Source of the DNA: Balneola vulgaris DSM 17893
Lineage (GTDB): Bacteria > Bacteroidota > Rhodothermia > Balneolales > Balneolaceae
NCBI RefSeq assembly: GCF_000375465.1
Contig: NZ_AQXH01000002.1
Coordinates: 124,173 to 188,172 of the forward strand
Length of the DNA: 64,000 bases
Reading direction: 5' to 3'
The number at the start of each line of letters is the position of its first letter. The stretch's first letter is position 1. Below, in pieces: positions 17,972-26,886 of this stretch. Position numbers and translations under genes: made by a program. The notes under the pieces were generated by a model. That model ran no database searches, was not told where the DNA came from, and saw only the letters and a program-made list of their open reading frames with translations.

Positions 17972-18781
17972 CTAATTTTTACGAATTGATATATCACCGT
18001 GAAGAGTCTTGAATAGGAATTCAGGTCCTCCTCCGTTCACGTCTCCGTAAACCCATTTATTTACAGAAACTTTGTACTTGCCTTTGTTCTTAGATACTTC
18101 TGTTTTATTAGGCTGTTGATTGATGTTCATATCAAAGTTGGTGTAGATATCGCCCCATTCCGTTTTCATGCGAGCTGAAAACTTTGTGTTTTCTGGGAAG
18201 CTAATTTCGATATCACCGTTTACTCCAGTGAACGACATTGGTGTTCCTGCTTTCACTTTCGAGAAGCGAACTTCAATATCACCGTTCACACTATTTACGA
18301 GAGCAGCTCCTAATAAGCCGTTCATCTCTACATCCCCATTCACCGATTCTATCTCAACTTCTCCTTCTACGGCTAACACGGTAACATCACCATGTACGGC
18401 GTTTATTTTCACAGAAAAGTTTCTTGGAACCATCACCTTTAACTCAAGGTCGTGTGAATTTACATCTGCTCGGATATCAACTTTGTTGTTGTCTTCTGTG
18501 ATTTCAAGACCAACACCATTGGTTGATATTCTACGTAATCCGTTGCGTCGATTTACGCGATCTCTGTCGTCGTCGTCGCTATCAAATTTTACTATAACTT
18601 CTTGTCCATCGTAAGCTTCAACTTCAATATCCTCTGCATGTACTACATCAATTTTAAGATGTCCACTCTTGCCAGGATTTGACAAAGGAACCTTGATGTC
18701 GTTGTTTTGTGCATGTGCATATCCAAATGCAGCTAGTGTAAATACCAAAGTAGCAAATAACCGTAATGATTGATTTTTCAT
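17972..18781 (-). CDS. DUF4097 family beta-repeat protein (module 1, distal)
   Basis: 269 residues with a signal peptide (cut near AHAQ, residues 22-25). The mature protein is a stack of short strands, with repeated units such as VHGDVTVLAVEG, VNGDVEMNGLLG, VNGDIEVRF and GVNGDIEISF, the mark of the DUF4097 putative-adhesin fold (a right-handed beta-helix-like array). An acidic SDDDDRD patch sits near residues 68-74. It is predicted to be periplasmic or surface-exposed. It lies 13 bp downstream of a second DUF4097 gene, in the operon headed by the sigma factor at 20452-21039. The function of the family is not established. Confidence 0.83.
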   Translation of the reverse strand: MKNQSLRLFATLVFTLAAFGYAHAQNNDIKVPLSNPGKSGHLKIDVVHAEDIEVEAYDGQEVIVKFDSDDDDRDRVNRRNGLRRISTNGVGLEITEDNNKVDIRADVNSHDLELKVMVPRNFSVKINAVHGDVTVLAVEGEVEIESVNGDVEMNGLLGAALVNSVNGDIEVRFSKVKAGTPMSFTGVNGDIEISFPENTKFSARMKTEWGDIYTNFDMNINQQPNKTEVSKNKGKYKVSVNKWVYGDVNGGGPEFLFKTLHGDISIRKN

Positions 18782-18794
18782 GATTTATGTCTCT

Positions 18795-19673
18795 TTATTT
18801 TGATTTTCTTTTTTGGATGTAGGCATCGCCATTGAGTGTTTCAAATGCTAGCGTGGGTCCACCCTGCCCTATTTGGATGGGAGCCGTTTTGCTAACTCGA
18901 TAGCCTTTACTTCCTTTTGCCTTGTTCAATTTGTTTGGTAATCGTGTTACTTCATCGAAATCTGTATATAAGTCACCGTGTAAACTTTTAAAGGTTACAA
19001 CCGCTGATAAATTTTCTGGTGAATAAATTTGAATAGATCCGTTAACCGTATTAAAGTCTGAGCTAGTTGTAGGAGCATTGTCGTACCAAATTTCAATATC
19101 CCCATTCACGGTATTCGCGTTAACGGCTTTTTTAGCATCCCTCACCATCACGTCTCCGTTCACGTTACTCACATTCAGGTCCATATTCATTCCTTCTACA
19201 ATTAACTGGCTGCCATTCACAGTGGATGCTCTCAGTAATAATTTATTTGGCACTTTTACAACGATATCGAACTGAAATCCTATTTCATCGTATTTGTCCC
19301 ACTTCCTCTTATCCCAATTCATCTTATGGTTCAATTTCCCATTTTTGAAGTTCACTTCACTTCCTGGTGTGCGAACATACATGTACATTATTCCTTGATG
19401 ACTTTGATGCTCTAAGAAAATGGATTCCACGGTTTCATCATCAAGCCGACCTCGTCGTTTCTTAATAACTTTTGATCCACTTACCCGAATTTCATTTCCA
19501 TCATAGCCTTCTACTTTCAAATCACCATTTATATTTTGAATGGTAAACCCATTCATATTACTTAATTCACTTGATGATATAGTGATATCAATTTTCTCTT
19601 CCACTCGTTGGTTTTGAGCTTGGATACTCAATCCAATAGCTAAAAATAATGCTGTGATAACTAATCTTTTCAT
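18795..19673 (-). CDS. DUF4097 family beta-repeat protein (module 1, proximal)
   Basis: 292 residues with a signal peptide (hydrophobic 4-17, cut near IQAQ). The repeats read SNMNGFTIQNINGDLKVEG, STVNGSQLIVEG, SNVNGDVMVRD, NTVNGDIEIWY and NTVNGSIQIYS, so the VNGD unit recurs as in its neighbour. A basic, lysine-rich segment (NGKLNHKMNWDKRKWDKYDE) interrupts the array. It sits directly after the anti-sigma-like gene (9 bp gap). It is probably exported and may be the sensing or effector part of the sigma module, which is an inference from gene order. Confidence 0.83.
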   Translation of the reverse strand: MKRLVITALFLAIGLSIQAQNQRVEEKIDITISSSELSNMNGFTIQNINGDLKVEGYDGNEIRVSGSKVIKKRRGRLDDETVESIFLEHQSHQGIMYMYVRTPGSEVNFKNGKLNHKMNWDKRKWDKYDEIGFQFDIVVKVPNKLLLRASTVNGSQLIVEGMNMDLNVSNVNGDVMVRDAKKAVNANTVNGDIEIWYDNAPTTSSDFNTVNGSIQIYSPENLSAVVTFKSLHGDLYTDFDEVTRLPNKLNKAKGSKGYRVSKTAPIQIGQGGPTLAFETLNGDAYIQKRKSK

Positions 19674-19682
19674 AATGGCTCC

Positions 19683-20459
19683 TTATAGCACTGCTATAGT
19701 GTTTTCAATTTTTTCTTTAACTCCGATGTTTAACTCTCTCTCGTTCATGAGTTTTTCGAATTCTGTTTTTGAGCTATTCAACTCTAACTCAATCATTGCA
19801 TCTGCTAGTGAAATAATTACGATATCCGACTCTTGAACACCAATAGCGCCTACAAGCCCTTCACGTACATCTTCGTGGTCGCCCCAGCGTTTTAGTGCTT
19901 CAATAGCTTGTACTCTAACATTCACACTTTCATCATTTTGAAGGGTAAAAAGCAGTGCTCGTATCGCTTTATCATCTGCAGTTGGCAGCGTGGTGCTAAT
20001 ATTAACGGCCTTTAGGCGATCTGTAGTGGATGCTCCTTCAAGCATGCTAACCACTAGCATTTCTTGCATATTCTGAACTTGACTTGAAAGCGCCTCTAAT
20101 TGTGAGTCATCCTGACTTACAAAGCTTCCTATGAAACCGCCTGCTATCAATAAAACACAAGCATAAGCTAGTTTGGAAACCGTTAGAGAGGCGATCCATT
20201 CGTTTACTTTCTCCACCCATTTATAGCTAGCTTGAGCTTCTTTTTCACTTTCTAGCATTGAATAGAAGTTAACACTCATTGCTTCTGAAGGAGCTGGAGT
20301 ACTTACCGTAGTCAATTCCTCATGTAGTTGCTCCATTGCTTTAAAATCAATCAAGTCGATTTTACCTTCTGCAATAAGTTGCTCTACTTTTGTTTTACCA
20401 TCCTCATCAAGATTACCTGCTAAGTAATCTGCAATAAGTAATTCATATGATTCATTCAT
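19683..20459 (-). CDS. Anti-sigma-like membrane protein with HEAT repeats
   Basis: 258 residues from the ATG at 20459, preferred to a start five codons upstream because MNESYELLIADYLAGNLD is the usual opening of anti-sigma N-terminal domains. The cytoplasmic domain spans about 1-90, a single transmembrane helix lies at about 95-114, and a helical HEAT-like region covers about 145-258 (RALLFTLQNDESVNVRVQAIEALKRWG is a typical unit). The start overlaps the end of the sigma gene by 8 bases, so the two are translationally coupled. By family knowledge the N-terminal part would hold the sigma factor. The exported HEAT part is the likely sensor, which is an inference. Confidence 0.75.
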   Translation of the reverse strand: MNESYELLIADYLAGNLDEDGKTKVEQLIAEGKIDLIDFKAMEQLHEELTTVSTPAPSEAMSVNFYSMLESEKEAQASYKWVEKVNEWIASLTVSKLAYACVLLIAGGFIGSFVSQDDSQLEALSSQVQNMQEMLVVSMLEGASTTDRLKAVNISTTLPTADDKAIRALLFTLQNDESVNVRVQAIEALKRWGDHEDVREGLVGAIGVQESDIVIISLADAMIELELNSSKTEFEKLMNERELNIGVKEKIENTIAVL

Positions 20460-21039
20460 TTCGGTACACCTCACTAAGTGTGTTTACCAATGTTTTTAAT
20501 TCTTGCATAGCCCTAAAAAATCTAACTTTTACTGTATTCTCACTTACACCTTGTATCTCAGCAATTTCAGCATACTTAAGTCCTTCATATCTACTAAGTA
20601 TTACCACTTCTTTTTTATCGTTATCTAATTGCTGTAATGCTTCTTCTAGAATTTTCTTTCGAATTTCCTTTTCGTCCATTTCTTCATACTCGGGGGGAAG
20701 CTCTCCTAACTTATTTTCGTCCAGCACTTCCTTTTGATCATATCGCTTATTCTTTCGATAGTGATCGATGTGGGCATTTCTAGCAATGCTGAACATCCAA
20801 GTTGCGAAAGCTCCTGTCCCTGAATATGAAGTTCGATACTTAAGCATACGCTCGAATACCGATTGAACAAGATCTTCACTGACTTGAGAATGAGACGTCT
20901 TCCGATAGAAGAAACTGTAAAGGGAGCGATTATATCGCTCATAAAGTAGACCTAGTTTATCTAAGTCGCCCTCCTTCACCTTCATCATAATGGTTTTATC
21001 TGTAGTAGAATCCACTAGCTTCTCATTCCCCGAGTTCAT
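20452..21039 (-). CDS. ECF-type sigma-70 factor (module 1)
   Basis: 195 residues. Region 2 (about 28-95) shows the YERYNRSLYSFFYRKTS and FATWMFSIARNAHIDHYRKN segments. Region 4 (about 135-185) ends with the helix-turn-helix YEGLKYAEIAEIQGVSENTVKVRFFRA. There is no region 1.1 or 3, as expected for an extracytoplasmic-function factor. It heads a minus-strand operon with an anti-sigma-like gene and two DUF4097 genes. A TGTAACC sequence upstream (21074-21080, minus strand) could be part of an autoregulated promoter. Confidence 0.92.
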   Translation of the reverse strand: MNSGNEKLVDSTTDKTIMMKVKEGDLDKLGLLYERYNRSLYSFFYRKTSHSQVSEDLVQSVFERMLKYRTSYSGTGAFATWMFSIARNAHIDHYRKNKRYDQKEVLDENKLGELPPEYEEMDEKEIRKKILEEALQQLDNDKKEVVILSRYEGLKYAEIAEIQGVSENTVKVRFFRAMQELKTLVNTLSEVYRNE

Positions 21040-21089
21040 GTTTCATTACTGTACACCGCCCATTTTTTGAATGGTTACAATAAAATGAT

Positions 21090-22175
21090 TTATTTTTTTC
21101 GTGCTTCGAAAACTAAATCGATTACCTGTAAGAGGTCTTGGTTACTAAAGGATGTTGCTGCAGTTTCAGTATCTACTCGATGCACTAATACCATATTACT
21201 TGATGGGTAAACAGCTAACATATGTACTCCCGCCCCTGTGTGATAAAACGACTTATTACTGCGTGTTTTCGTAGGCATTAACACATTCCAAAGCATTCCA
21301 TAGGCTAATCCATAGCGTTCGTTGTATACCGAAAAGGGTTGAATGGTTTTTTGAATCCATTCTTTAGGTACCACTTGTTGTCCGTTATGCCGCCCTTCAT
21401 TGAGGTATAAATTTCCATATAAGGCCATGTCTCTTGCCGACATCCTGAAGTGATAGGCGGGATAAATAGATTTTGCTCTTTCGAATTGATAAAAACCACT
21501 AGTAGTTGGAAAGCGGAATGAACGATCATCATCAATTTCGTCAATATCAAAAGCAGTGAAAGTACCATCATAATGATGCATCCCAAGGGGCTTAGCAATC
21601 AGATCATTAAATAAGGTATAAATACTTTTCTCTGTAGCTTTTTCTAGAATGTAGTTACTTACATTAAAATCCCAATTATTATAGTAGTAGTGTGTTCCTG
21701 GCAGATGTTCATCTCTTTCAGGCTTATTTCGCCTCATTCCTTCCGAAACCGCTGCCGCCGAGTGATAAACTCCTGATCTTGATTTCAAAAGATCGGCTAC
21801 GCGTGCGGTTTTTTCCTGTTCGGTTAACCCAAACTTATCTGATATTCCTAAATCCTTTATGGTTTGATTCGTGTCAATAACCCCTTCATGAACCTTAATA
21901 CCTATGAGTGAGTGAAGCATTGATTTACGAATGGAATGGATAGTATGAACCCGTTCTGTTTCTCCCCATTCGAATGCGATTTTTCCATCTATCATGATGA
22001 GAAGAGCTGAAGAACCCGCTTGCTCAAGAAAGGTGGATAGCTTATTCACAGCATCCTGTTCAAAACCGACCTCATTTGGAGCAATGTGTTGAAAATCATA
22101 CTTGGATTGAGCTTGCCCAGTGCGTGTGCACCATAGAATTAAAAAGAGTATACCGAAGAGTCTAAATCGCATCAT
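21090..22175 (-). CDS. Serine hydrolase, class C beta-lactamase-like
   Basis: 361 residues from the ATG at 22175, chosen because an AGGA ribosome-binding site precedes it (minus strand AGGACGGTT then ATG) and the signal peptide (GILFLILWC...QAQ) follows directly. Active-site motifs of the beta-lactamase/esterase (PF00144) fold are S81-I-R-K84 (SxxK), YNN in HYYYNNWDF (YxN) and HTG in FYHTGAG (the KTG equivalent). It is probably a periplasmic esterase, peptidase or D-Ala-D-Ala-type hydrolase rather than a true beta-lactamase. The Smr and Dabb genes lie upstream on the same strand. Confidence 0.85.
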   Translation of the reverse strand: MMRFRLFGILFLILWCTRTGQAQSKYDFQHIAPNEVGFEQDAVNKLSTFLEQAGSSALLIMIDGKIAFEWGETERVHTIHSIRKSMLHSLIGIKVHEGVIDTNQTIKDLGISDKFGLTEQEKTARVADLLKSRSGVYHSAAAVSEGMRRNKPERDEHLPGTHYYYNNWDFNVSNYILEKATEKSIYTLFNDLIAKPLGMHHYDGTFTAFDIDEIDDDRSFRFPTTSGFYQFERAKSIYPAYHFRMSARDMALYGNLYLNEGRHNGQQVVPKEWIQKTIQPFSVYNERYGLAYGMLWNVLMPTKTRSNKSFYHTGAGVHMLAVYPSSNMVLVHRVDTETAATSFSNQDLLQVIDLVFEARKK

Positions 22176-22234
22176 AACCGTCCTAAATTTCACACCCCTT
22201 ACTAACGCATTAGCCAAATGTTGCGAAAAAAAGG

Positions 22235-22510
22235 TTAACACTGTTCTAAGTCAACCAGAGTCGCACCCCAACTGCTGCTATCGTTTGCTAATCTGTACGA
22301 TTGTACTTTTGGATGCTTTTCTAAAATGGAATGGACGGTTCTTCTCAGCACCCCTTTTCCCTTCCCGTGTATGATTCTAAGTGAAAATATTTCCTTCTCT
22401 ACACAAGCATCGATGTAATCCGGTATTAACCCACCTAGGTCTTTAGGTTGGAATAAGTGCAAATCTAGAATTCCATCTATAGGTAACTCTATAGGTTCAT
22501 TTTCATCCAT
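22235..22510 (-). CDS. Small MutS-related (Smr) domain protein
   Basis: 91 residues consisting almost wholly of one Smr domain, with the DLH motif (D16-L17-H18) and the HGKGKG motif (48-53) seen in the nuclease-active branch. Stand-alone Smr proteins cut or nick nucleic acids, and some act at collided ribosomes. Which role applies here cannot be told. It lies 8 bp downstream of the Dabb gene and is probably cotranscribed with it. Confidence 0.88.
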   Translation of the reverse strand: MDENEPIELPIDGILDLHLFQPKDLGGLIPDYIDACVEKEIFSLRIIHGKGKGVLRRTVHSILEKHPKVQSYRLANDSSSWGATLVDLEQC

Positions 22511-22518
22511 TGGAATTC

Positions 22519-22827
22519 CTATACTTTGTAGTCTACAACTCTTCGCTCTTCGGTTACTTTCATAATAAATTGAACTACCTTTTTATGATCAGGATGAACC
22601 GCATAAGCTTGAAGTGCTTCTTCATTTTCACAAGTGGTAGTTAACACCACATCACAAATAGCGTCAGAATCATCTTTTATGATATTAATTCCTACTTCTG
22701 CGGTGTCCAATTGATCGATTTTTCTAGGCAAATCTTCTAATAATTCCTTCATTACTTCCGCATTTTCCGCTTTAGTTTTGCCTTCTGCAATATCCTTTAA
22801 TTTCCACATTACAACGTGTTTAATCAT
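22519..22827 (-). CDS. Stress-responsive A/B-barrel (Dabb) domain protein
   Basis: 102 residues from the ATG at 22827, which is preceded by a good GGGGAG ribosome-binding site; an earlier in-frame start at 22863 lacks this. The sequence MIKHVVMWKLKDIAEG followed by LPRKIDQLDTAEVGINI and VVLTTTCENEEALQAYAVHPDHKKVVQFI is the typical single dimeric alpha-beta barrel. Family members are small cytoplasmic proteins without settled function in bacteria. The stop lies 8 bp before the Smr gene. Confidence 0.87.
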   Translation of the reverse strand: MIKHVVMWKLKDIAEGKTKAENAEVMKELLEDLPRKIDQLDTAEVGINIIKDDSDAICDVVLTTTCENEEALQAYAVHPDHKKVVQFIMKVTEERRVVDYKV

Positions 22828-23043
22828 AGACTCCCCTATTTGTTTTAAAAGGTCAAATATCAAACAACATTGCAGGAATAGCCAATCAATTTTAAACTAC
22901 TTTTACCACTAATCTTACAACTTATTAATGCAGAATCATTCTTAGCTATAGAACTGTTAATTGACAACAGGAACCCTTAACTTTGGAGTTCGGTTTTAAG
23001 TCACCAAATAGGCTTAAACTTTCATGAAAGAAACCCCATACCA

Positions 23044-23724
23044 TTGGACAACTTAGAATTAGACAAAATTACTGCAGATGAACTTGGTGAAGACCATATT
23101 GGTACTTCAGAATTAACCCCTATTAGAGATGATGCTTTTGAGCTGAGTGATGCTGAAAAGATAGAGGTAATCCAAGAGCATTTCGCCAAAATCATGCACA
23201 CATTAGGACTGGACCTAACCGATGACAGTCTCAAAGGCACTCCATACCGAGTGGCTAAAATGTTTGTAAAAGAAATTTTTAACGGTTTAGACCCGAAGAA
23301 TAAACCTGTTGCTCGTGCTTTTAGCAATCATTACGAGTACAGTGATATGGTCATTGAAAAGAATATTCAAGTGACCTCCTTCTGTGAACACCACTTCTTA
23401 CCCTTCATTGGTAAAGCTCACGTGGCGTATATCTCAACAGGAAAAGTTATTGGGCTGTCTAAAATCAATCGCTTGGTTGATTACTATGCACGCAGACCTC
23501 AAGTACAGGAACGTCTTACCCTTCAGATTGCAGATGCATTAGCTGATGCGATGGGAACCGATGATGTGGCTGTATTTATTGACAGTAAACACCTTTGTGT
23601 TTCTACACGTGGTATTCGTGATATTAGCAGTAGCACTATTACTTCAGAATTTCGTGGAGCATTCAAGAATAAAGACATCCAACAGAAATTCATCGATTTC
23701 ATTAAAACTGATACCGATCTTTAA
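23044..23724 (+). CDS. folE: GTP cyclohydrolase I
   Basis: Converts GTP to dihydroneopterin triphosphate, the first step of folate/pterin synthesis, in the cytoplasm as a decamer. Zinc ligands are visible as C114 and H117 (in [11 protein letters not shown]) and C185 (in [11 protein letters not shown]); the [17 protein letters not shown] segment is a family signature. 226 residues from a TTG at 23044: no ATG exists in frame upstream, and the only nearby ATG (23024) is in another frame and stops after ten codons. The first ~35 residues are an acidic extension. It heads a plus-strand run with cysS 5 bases downstream. Confidence 0.95.
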   Translation: MDNLELDKITADELGEDHIGTSELTPIRDDAFELSDAEKIEVIQEHFAKIMHTLGLDLTDDSLKGTPYRVAKMFVKEIFNGLDPKNKPVARAFSNHYEYSDMVIEKNIQVTSFCEHHFLPFIGKAHVAYISTGKVIGLSKINRLVDYYARRPQVQERLTLQIADALADAMGTDDVAVFIDSKHLCVSTRGIRDISSSTITSEFRGAFKNKDIQQKFIDFIKTDTDL

Positions 23725-23729
23725 TCGTT

Positions 23730-25187
23730 TTGGCTGAACAAAAACTTCGCGTCTACAATACTTTAAGCAGAACAAAGGAAGTGTTTGAACCACTCAACGC
23801 TCCTTTTGTTGGCATGTATGTATGTGGTCCCACTGTTTACGGTGATGCCCATTTAGGACATGCCAAAAGCTATGTGTCTTTTGATGTAGTATTAAGGTAT
23901 TTACGATACCTCGAATACCAAGTGCGTTATGTACAGAATATCACGGACGTTGGGCATCTTGTTGGAGATGGTGATGAAGGCGAAGATAAACTAGCTCGCA
24001 AAGCACGGTTAGAACAAGTGGATCCAATGCAGGTTGCTGAGAAATACACCTATACGTATTTCCGCGATATGGACGCTTTGAATGTGTTAAGACCAGATAT
24101 TGCTCCAAGAGCAACCGGTCATATTCCTGAGCAAATAGCTATGATTCGAACCCTGATTGAAAAAGGGCACGCTTACGAATCGAATGGCAATGTGTACTTT
24201 GATGTACAGTCAGACAAGAATTACGGTAAACTTAGTGGTCGAAATTTAGAAGATGCAGAAGCAGGTACACGTGTTGAAACTGCTTCGGATAAGAAGAACC
24301 CTGAAGATTTTGCACTTTGGAAGAAAGCTACCGATGGTCACCTTATGAAATGGGACTCACCATGGAGTGTTGGCTATCCAGGTTGGCATATTGAATGCTC
24401 TGCAATGAGTACCAAATATCTTGGCCAGAGTTTCGACATCCATGGCGGTGGTTTAGAGAACCAATTCCCACATCATGAATGTGAAATAGCGCAGGCAGAA
24501 TGTGCACACGATAAACAATTCGTGAAGTATTGGATGCATAATAACATGGTGACCCTTGAAGGTCAGAAGATGGGTAAGTCGCTAGGTAATGCCATAAATC
24601 TTCATGAGTTTTTCACTGGTGATCATAAAATGCTTACTCGAGCCTGGTCTCCGGATGTAATTAGATTCTTTTTACTTCAAAGCCATTATAGAAGCACCAC
24701 AGATTTTTCTGAAGAGGCACTAAGTGCTGCCGAAACGGGCATGAAGAACCTTCATTCCATTGTGGAAGCTATAATGAAGGCTGATAATGGTTCTGGTTCA
24801 CCTTACGATATTGATGCATTTAAAGCTGATTTTGAAGGTGCCATGAACGATGACTTTAATTCAGCTCAAGCCATTGCTGTTTTATTTGATCATCTAAAGA
24901 AAGTTAGAAAACAAATTACCGAAGGGAATAGCCCTTCGAATTTGAGCGATATTCATTCACTATTAAAAATATTTGTGGATGATGTTTTAGGTATTTGGCC
25001 TAATAGCGAGAATAGTGGTTCTAACGGTGAGCTCACAAGAGGCTTAGTGGAATTACTTATCGAGATTAGAAAGGATGCTCGTTCGAATAAAGATTTTGCA
25101 CTCTCGGACAAAATTCGAGATGACCTGAAAGAGCTTGGCGTACAGCTTATGGATGGAAAAGAAGGAACTACCTTCAGCATAGATTAA
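23730..25187 (+). CDS. cysS: Cysteinyl-tRNA synthetase
   Basis: Class I synthetase of 485 residues that charges tRNA-Cys. Visible are the zinc ligand C32 in [10 protein letters not shown], the HIGH motif as HLGH (41-44), further zinc ligands in [10 protein letters not shown] and HHECEIAQ, and the KMSKS loop as KMGKS. The C-terminal DALR-like helix bundle includes [19 protein letters not shown]. The start is TTG at 23730. Its stop TAA overlaps the ATG of yidD (TAATG), so yidD is translationally coupled. Confidence 0.97.
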   Translation: MAEQKLRVYNTLSRTKEVFEPLNAPFVGMYVCGPTVYGDAHLGHAKSYVSFDVVLRYLRYLEYQVRYVQNITDVGHLVGDGDEGEDKLARKARLEQVDPMQVAEKYTYTYFRDMDALNVLRPDIAPRATGHIPEQIAMIRTLIEKGHAYESNGNVYFDVQSDKNYGKLSGRNLEDAEAGTRVETASDKKNPEDFALWKKATDGHLMKWDSPWSVGYPGWHIECSAMSTKYLGQSFDIHGGGLENQFPHHECEIAQAECAHDKQFVKYWMHNNMVTLEGQKMGKSLGNAINLHEFFTGDHKMLTRAWSPDVIRFFLLQSHYRSTTDFSEEALSAAETGMKNLHSIVEAIMKADNGSGSPYDIDAFKADFEGAMNDDFNSAQAIAVLFDHLKKVRKQITEGNSPSNLSDIHSLLKIFVDDVLGIWPNSENSGSNGELTRGLVELLIEIRKDARSNKDFALSDKIRDDLKELGVQLMDGKEGTTFSID

Positions 25188-25450
25188 TGAAAGCACTGAA
25201 AAAGATATTCAGTGCTCTAATTATTGGTTTTGTACGCTTTTACCAATTGGCTATTTCTCCTTGGATGGGAAGTAGTTGTAGGTATACTCCTACTTGTTCA
25301 CAGTATATGATAGAAGCTGTAAAAGAGTGGGGCCCTTTAAAGGGAATTTGGTTAGGATTAAAACGTATCGGAAGATGCCATCCATGGGGAAGCCATGGTG
25401 AAGATCCTGTTCCAAAGAACCCAAAACATAATGACCTTACAAACAGATAA
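25187..25450 (+). CDS. yidD: Membrane protein insertion efficiency factor
   Basis: 87 residues of the YidD/UPF0161 family, which assists YidC-dependent insertion of inner-membrane proteins. Hallmarks are the amphipathic N-terminal helix ([14 protein letters not shown]), the cysteine pattern [14 protein letters not shown] and the closing [15 protein letters not shown]. The usual neighbours rpmH, rnpA and yidC are absent; here the gene is coupled to cysS by a TAATG overlap. Confidence 0.95.
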   Translation: MKALKKIFSALIIGFVRFYQLAISPWMGSSCRYTPTCSQYMIEAVKEWGPLKGIWLGLKRIGRCHPWGSHGEDPVPKNPKHNDLTNR

Positions 25451-25489
25451 CCAATTGGGGTAACCCAATTACTTCAGACTTAATAAGAA

Positions 25490-25972
25490 ATGTCAGAAAT
25501 TACATTCAAAAAAAGACTTACCGTTGAGCAAGTTGAAGAAGCAAACGATCTTGCCCCAAAATTTGACGAAAACGGTTTAATTCCCGTTGTAACAACCGAT
25601 TACACCTCTGGTGAGTTATTGATGCATGGGTATATGAATGAAGAAGCTTTTAAACAAACCATCAAACTTGGTGAGGCAGTTTACTATAGCCGTAGCCGTG
25701 AAATATTATGGCATAAAGGCGCAACATCAGGTCTTACTCAGATTGTGAAAGAAATGAGAATTGATGATGACCAAGATTGTGTTTGGTTACGCGTTGAAGT
25801 ACAAGGTAATGGCGCAAGTTGCCATGTTGGGTACCGTTCTTGTTTCTATAGAAGTGTTCCAACTGGCGATGAGTTCTTCGAAAAAGACGGTGAGTTACGC
25901 TTTGAAGAAGATGAAAAAGTATTCGACCCTAAAGAAGTTTATGGCGATGCACCAAACCCAACTAAGCTTTAA
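25490..25972 (+). CDS. hisI: Phosphoribosyl-AMP cyclohydrolase
   Basis: Third step of histidine synthesis: hydrolytic ring opening of phosphoribosyl-AMP. 160 residues. The magnesium motif D92-x-D94-x-D96, followed by C97 and the zinc cysteines C111 and C118 (in [11 protein letters not shown]), are all present. There is an extra ~25-residue N-terminal extension and an acidic tail. It is the single-domain HisI, not fused to HisE. No other his gene is near, so the pathway is scattered. A strong terminator follows. Confidence 0.95.
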   Translation: MSEITFKKRLTVEQVEEANDLAPKFDENGLIPVVTTDYTSGELLMHGYMNEEAFKQTIKLGEAVYYSRSREILWHKGATSGLTQIVKEMRIDDDQDCVWLRVEVQGNGASCHVGYRSCFYRSVPTGDEFFEKDGELRFEEDEKVFDPKEVYGDAPNPTKL

Positions 25973-25995
25973 TAGCAGCATTAGTTAATGATTTT

Positions 25996-26028
25996 AAAAG
26001 GCTTCAATTTTATTGAGGCCTTTTTTTT
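25996..26028 (+). terminator. Rho-independent terminator after hisI
   Basis: A 12-bp stem (AAAAGGCTTCAA with TTGAGGCCTTTT, one G-T pair) with a 5-base loop is followed by a continuous run of T. It closes the folE-cysS-yidD-hisI transcript. Confidence 0.92.
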
Positions 26029-26100
26029 GTGTTTGCTACATCCATCATTCCTCCCTTGTAACACAAAGACCTATCCCACCTCTTCATTATAAATTCTGAG

Positions 26101-26116
26101 TTCAAGAATTCTTGAA
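26101..26116. promoter_or_regulatory. Perfect 16-bp palindrome, possible operator
   Basis: TTCAAGAATTCTTGAA reads the same on both strands. It lies about 105 bp before the start of the two-gene membrane operon and after the hisI terminator, in otherwise featureless DNA. A dimeric repressor or activator could bind it; no cognate regulator is seen nearby. Confidence 0.4.
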
Positions 26117-26220
26117 TAATAAGATTCTCCCCGCTCGGCACTAGATTCAATACTATTGAGGGATTTTCATTTGAGCATAAACTTTTGTTACTTCTGTGAA
26201 GCCTACAAAACTATAGACAT

Positions 26221-26886
26221 ATGCTAAAAGAAAACAAACTTTTAATACAGAGCATAGTGATTGCAACAGTCTCTTTTATGGTTGCTCTATATTTCCAAAA
26301 AATATGGTTAGCTCTGTTTTTAGCTCTCATAACAGCCGTAGCATTTATTGGTCGGCTCTTAAGTATGAGCAAATCTACACTTCCCAATAAAGCTTCGTAT
26401 CGATTCATTTATTCATTGTTTGTAATCATGGTTGTATTTCATGCAATCAGCTTTGCCCACAATTATGGAAGAAAGGATTTCCAAAAAGACCTCCTTTTAA
26501 ATATCAGAAAGACAATCGACAAAGGAATCAGCAAAGCTGAAATACAACAGAAGCTTGTTTATGTACTTCAGATTTATCACACACAAGAGAAAGAATCTAT
26601 TGTTGAAACAGCAAGGGAAATCATGCCTGAGAACTTTTCGGGTGATGGAATCTATATAACGGAACTTGAAATTAGAGAAGCCGACAAGCCTGGAGAAAAG
26701 ACCGATGATAATATGAACCACTTCTATACCATCGATGAGCAACAAGATGAAATCAGAGTTTATGCAGTATCCGATATTGCATTAGGTGAAAACCCAAACT
26801 ATAAAAACTACGATGGTCAAACAGGGCGTTTTGAAATAATGTTTGTGCTCAATAAAGAAGAGGTGGATTATGAAATACTTAACTAA
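26221..26886 (+). CDS. Membrane protein of unknown function (first of a pair)
   Basis: 221 residues. Three hydrophobic segments are visible in the first ~80 residues (about 8-25, 28-46 and 62-80), followed by a soluble helical and mixed domain of ~140 residues with many charged residues (for example EADKPGEKTDDNMNHF). No family recognised. The next gene starts 17 bases before this one ends, so the two are translationally coupled and probably act together. A perfect palindrome lies upstream. Confidence 0.65.
   Translation: MLKENKLLIQSIVIATVSFMVALYFQKIWLALFLALITAVAFIGRLLSMSKSTLPNKASYRFIYSLFVIMVVFHAISFAHNYGRKDFQKDLLLNIRKTIDKGISKAEIQQKLVYVLQIYHTQEKESIVETAREIMPENFSGDGIYITELEIREADKPGEKTDDNMNHFYTIDEQQDEIRVYAVSDIALGENPNYKNYDGQTGRFEIMFVLNKEEVDYEILN

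Noticed and set aside
23024-23056. Ten-codon ORF overlapping the folE start
   Set aside because: It ends just after the folE TTG in another frame. It has no attenuator structure or biased codons, so nothing supports a leader peptide.
23022-23327. Open frame on the minus strand across folE
   Set aside because: It is fully antisense to folE, which has all zinc ligands and a full-length frame; codon shadow only.
26101-26116. Palindrome as a eukaryotic-style heat-shock element
   Set aside because: The alternating TTC/GAA pattern fits, but bacteria do not use this factor; treated only as a generic operator candidate.
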